13,859 bases of DNA from CAYXDO01 sp964463485 (GTDB lineage Bacteria; Myxococcota; Kuafuiibacteriia; Kuafuiibacteriales; Kuafuiibacteriaceae), in assembly GCA_964463485.1 (NCBI GenBank), contig CAYXDO010000236.1:1-13859 (forward strand), read 5' to 3'. The notes under the pieces were generated by a model. That model was given only the letters and a program-made list of their open reading frames with translations, ran no database searches and was not told the origin of the DNA. The number at the start of each line of letters is the position of its first letter. The stretch's first letter is position 1. A program made the translations under genes and the position numbers. Shown here in pieces: positions 13,748 to 13,859 of the stretch.

Positions 13748-13859
13748 CATCATCGTCGAGACGCTGGGGCCCTTGGAGAGCACGGGGAGGTTGAGTCCGC
13801 GAAGCTTAGGGCCCGTTAAAGAATTACCGGATCAACTCGGTCTTCGATGGCTCCGAAGG

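Noticed and set aside
13768..13815. GGGCCC pair after the beta-helix gene as a terminator
   Set aside because: GGGCCC is itself palindromic, the loop would be long and no T-tract follows.
13824..13859. Possible 3' end of a minus-strand gene (ending TELIR, stop at 13824-13826) at the right edge
   Set aside because: Only eleven sense codons are visible, too few to support a gene. It would be convergent with the beta-helix gene if real.

Overview
The window is about 13.9 kb of high-GC bacterial DNA carrying seven convincing protein genes, several repeat elements and one 100-N assembly gap. Five of the seven predicted proteins begin with a lipoprotein-type signal peptide. Several also have features common in Myxococcota (Polyangiales and relatives): Asp/Ala/Gly/Ser-rich linkers, a Cys-rich stretch ahead of a parallel beta-helix, and a diguanylate cyclase with several receiver domains. 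A myxobacterium-like predatory or soil bacterium is the best guess. It is an inference from protein style and base composition, since no rRNA or marker gene is present.

Layout. Positions 1-140 are a 14-bp tandem array, followed by about 335 bp with no convincing gene. A neutral-ceramidase-like lipoprotein runs rightwards (476-1990). It converges on a leftward three-gene cluster read in the order 6094->5378 (cytosolic coiled-coil protein), 5373->3631 (large lipoprotein, possibly beta-propeller) and 3532->2285 (lipoprotein with a DAG-type linker). The convergent junction (1991-2284) holds an inverted pair of GGGCAC-type repeats, and a related copy lies inside the 5' end of the ceramidase-like gene.

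Divergent from that cluster is an 802-residue lipoprotein (6265-8673). It joins an App1-type phosphatidate phosphatase to a two-HKD phospholipase D / cardiolipin-synthase-C-like unit. Its 3' end faces a 13-bp tandem array that runs into the gap. Beyond the gap is a leftward gene (10943->8865) for a multi-receiver diguanylate cyclase with an intact GGDEF motif and I-site. A 155-bp divergent region with a perfect 14-bp inverted repeat and a candidate extended -10 promoter separates it from an 882-residue Cys-rich, beta-helix lipoprotein (11099-13747).

How the parts may fit: two proteins are predicted lipid-active envelope enzymes (ceramidase-like and App1-PLD). The others are surface proteins of unknown role plus one c-di-GMP-producing regulator. 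I see no mobile element, CRISPR array or RNA gene. The best candidates for something undescribed are the App1-PLD fusion lipoprotein, the coiled-coil/lipoprotein cluster, and the inverted-repeat promoter region between the diguanylate cyclase and the beta-helix lipoprotein.
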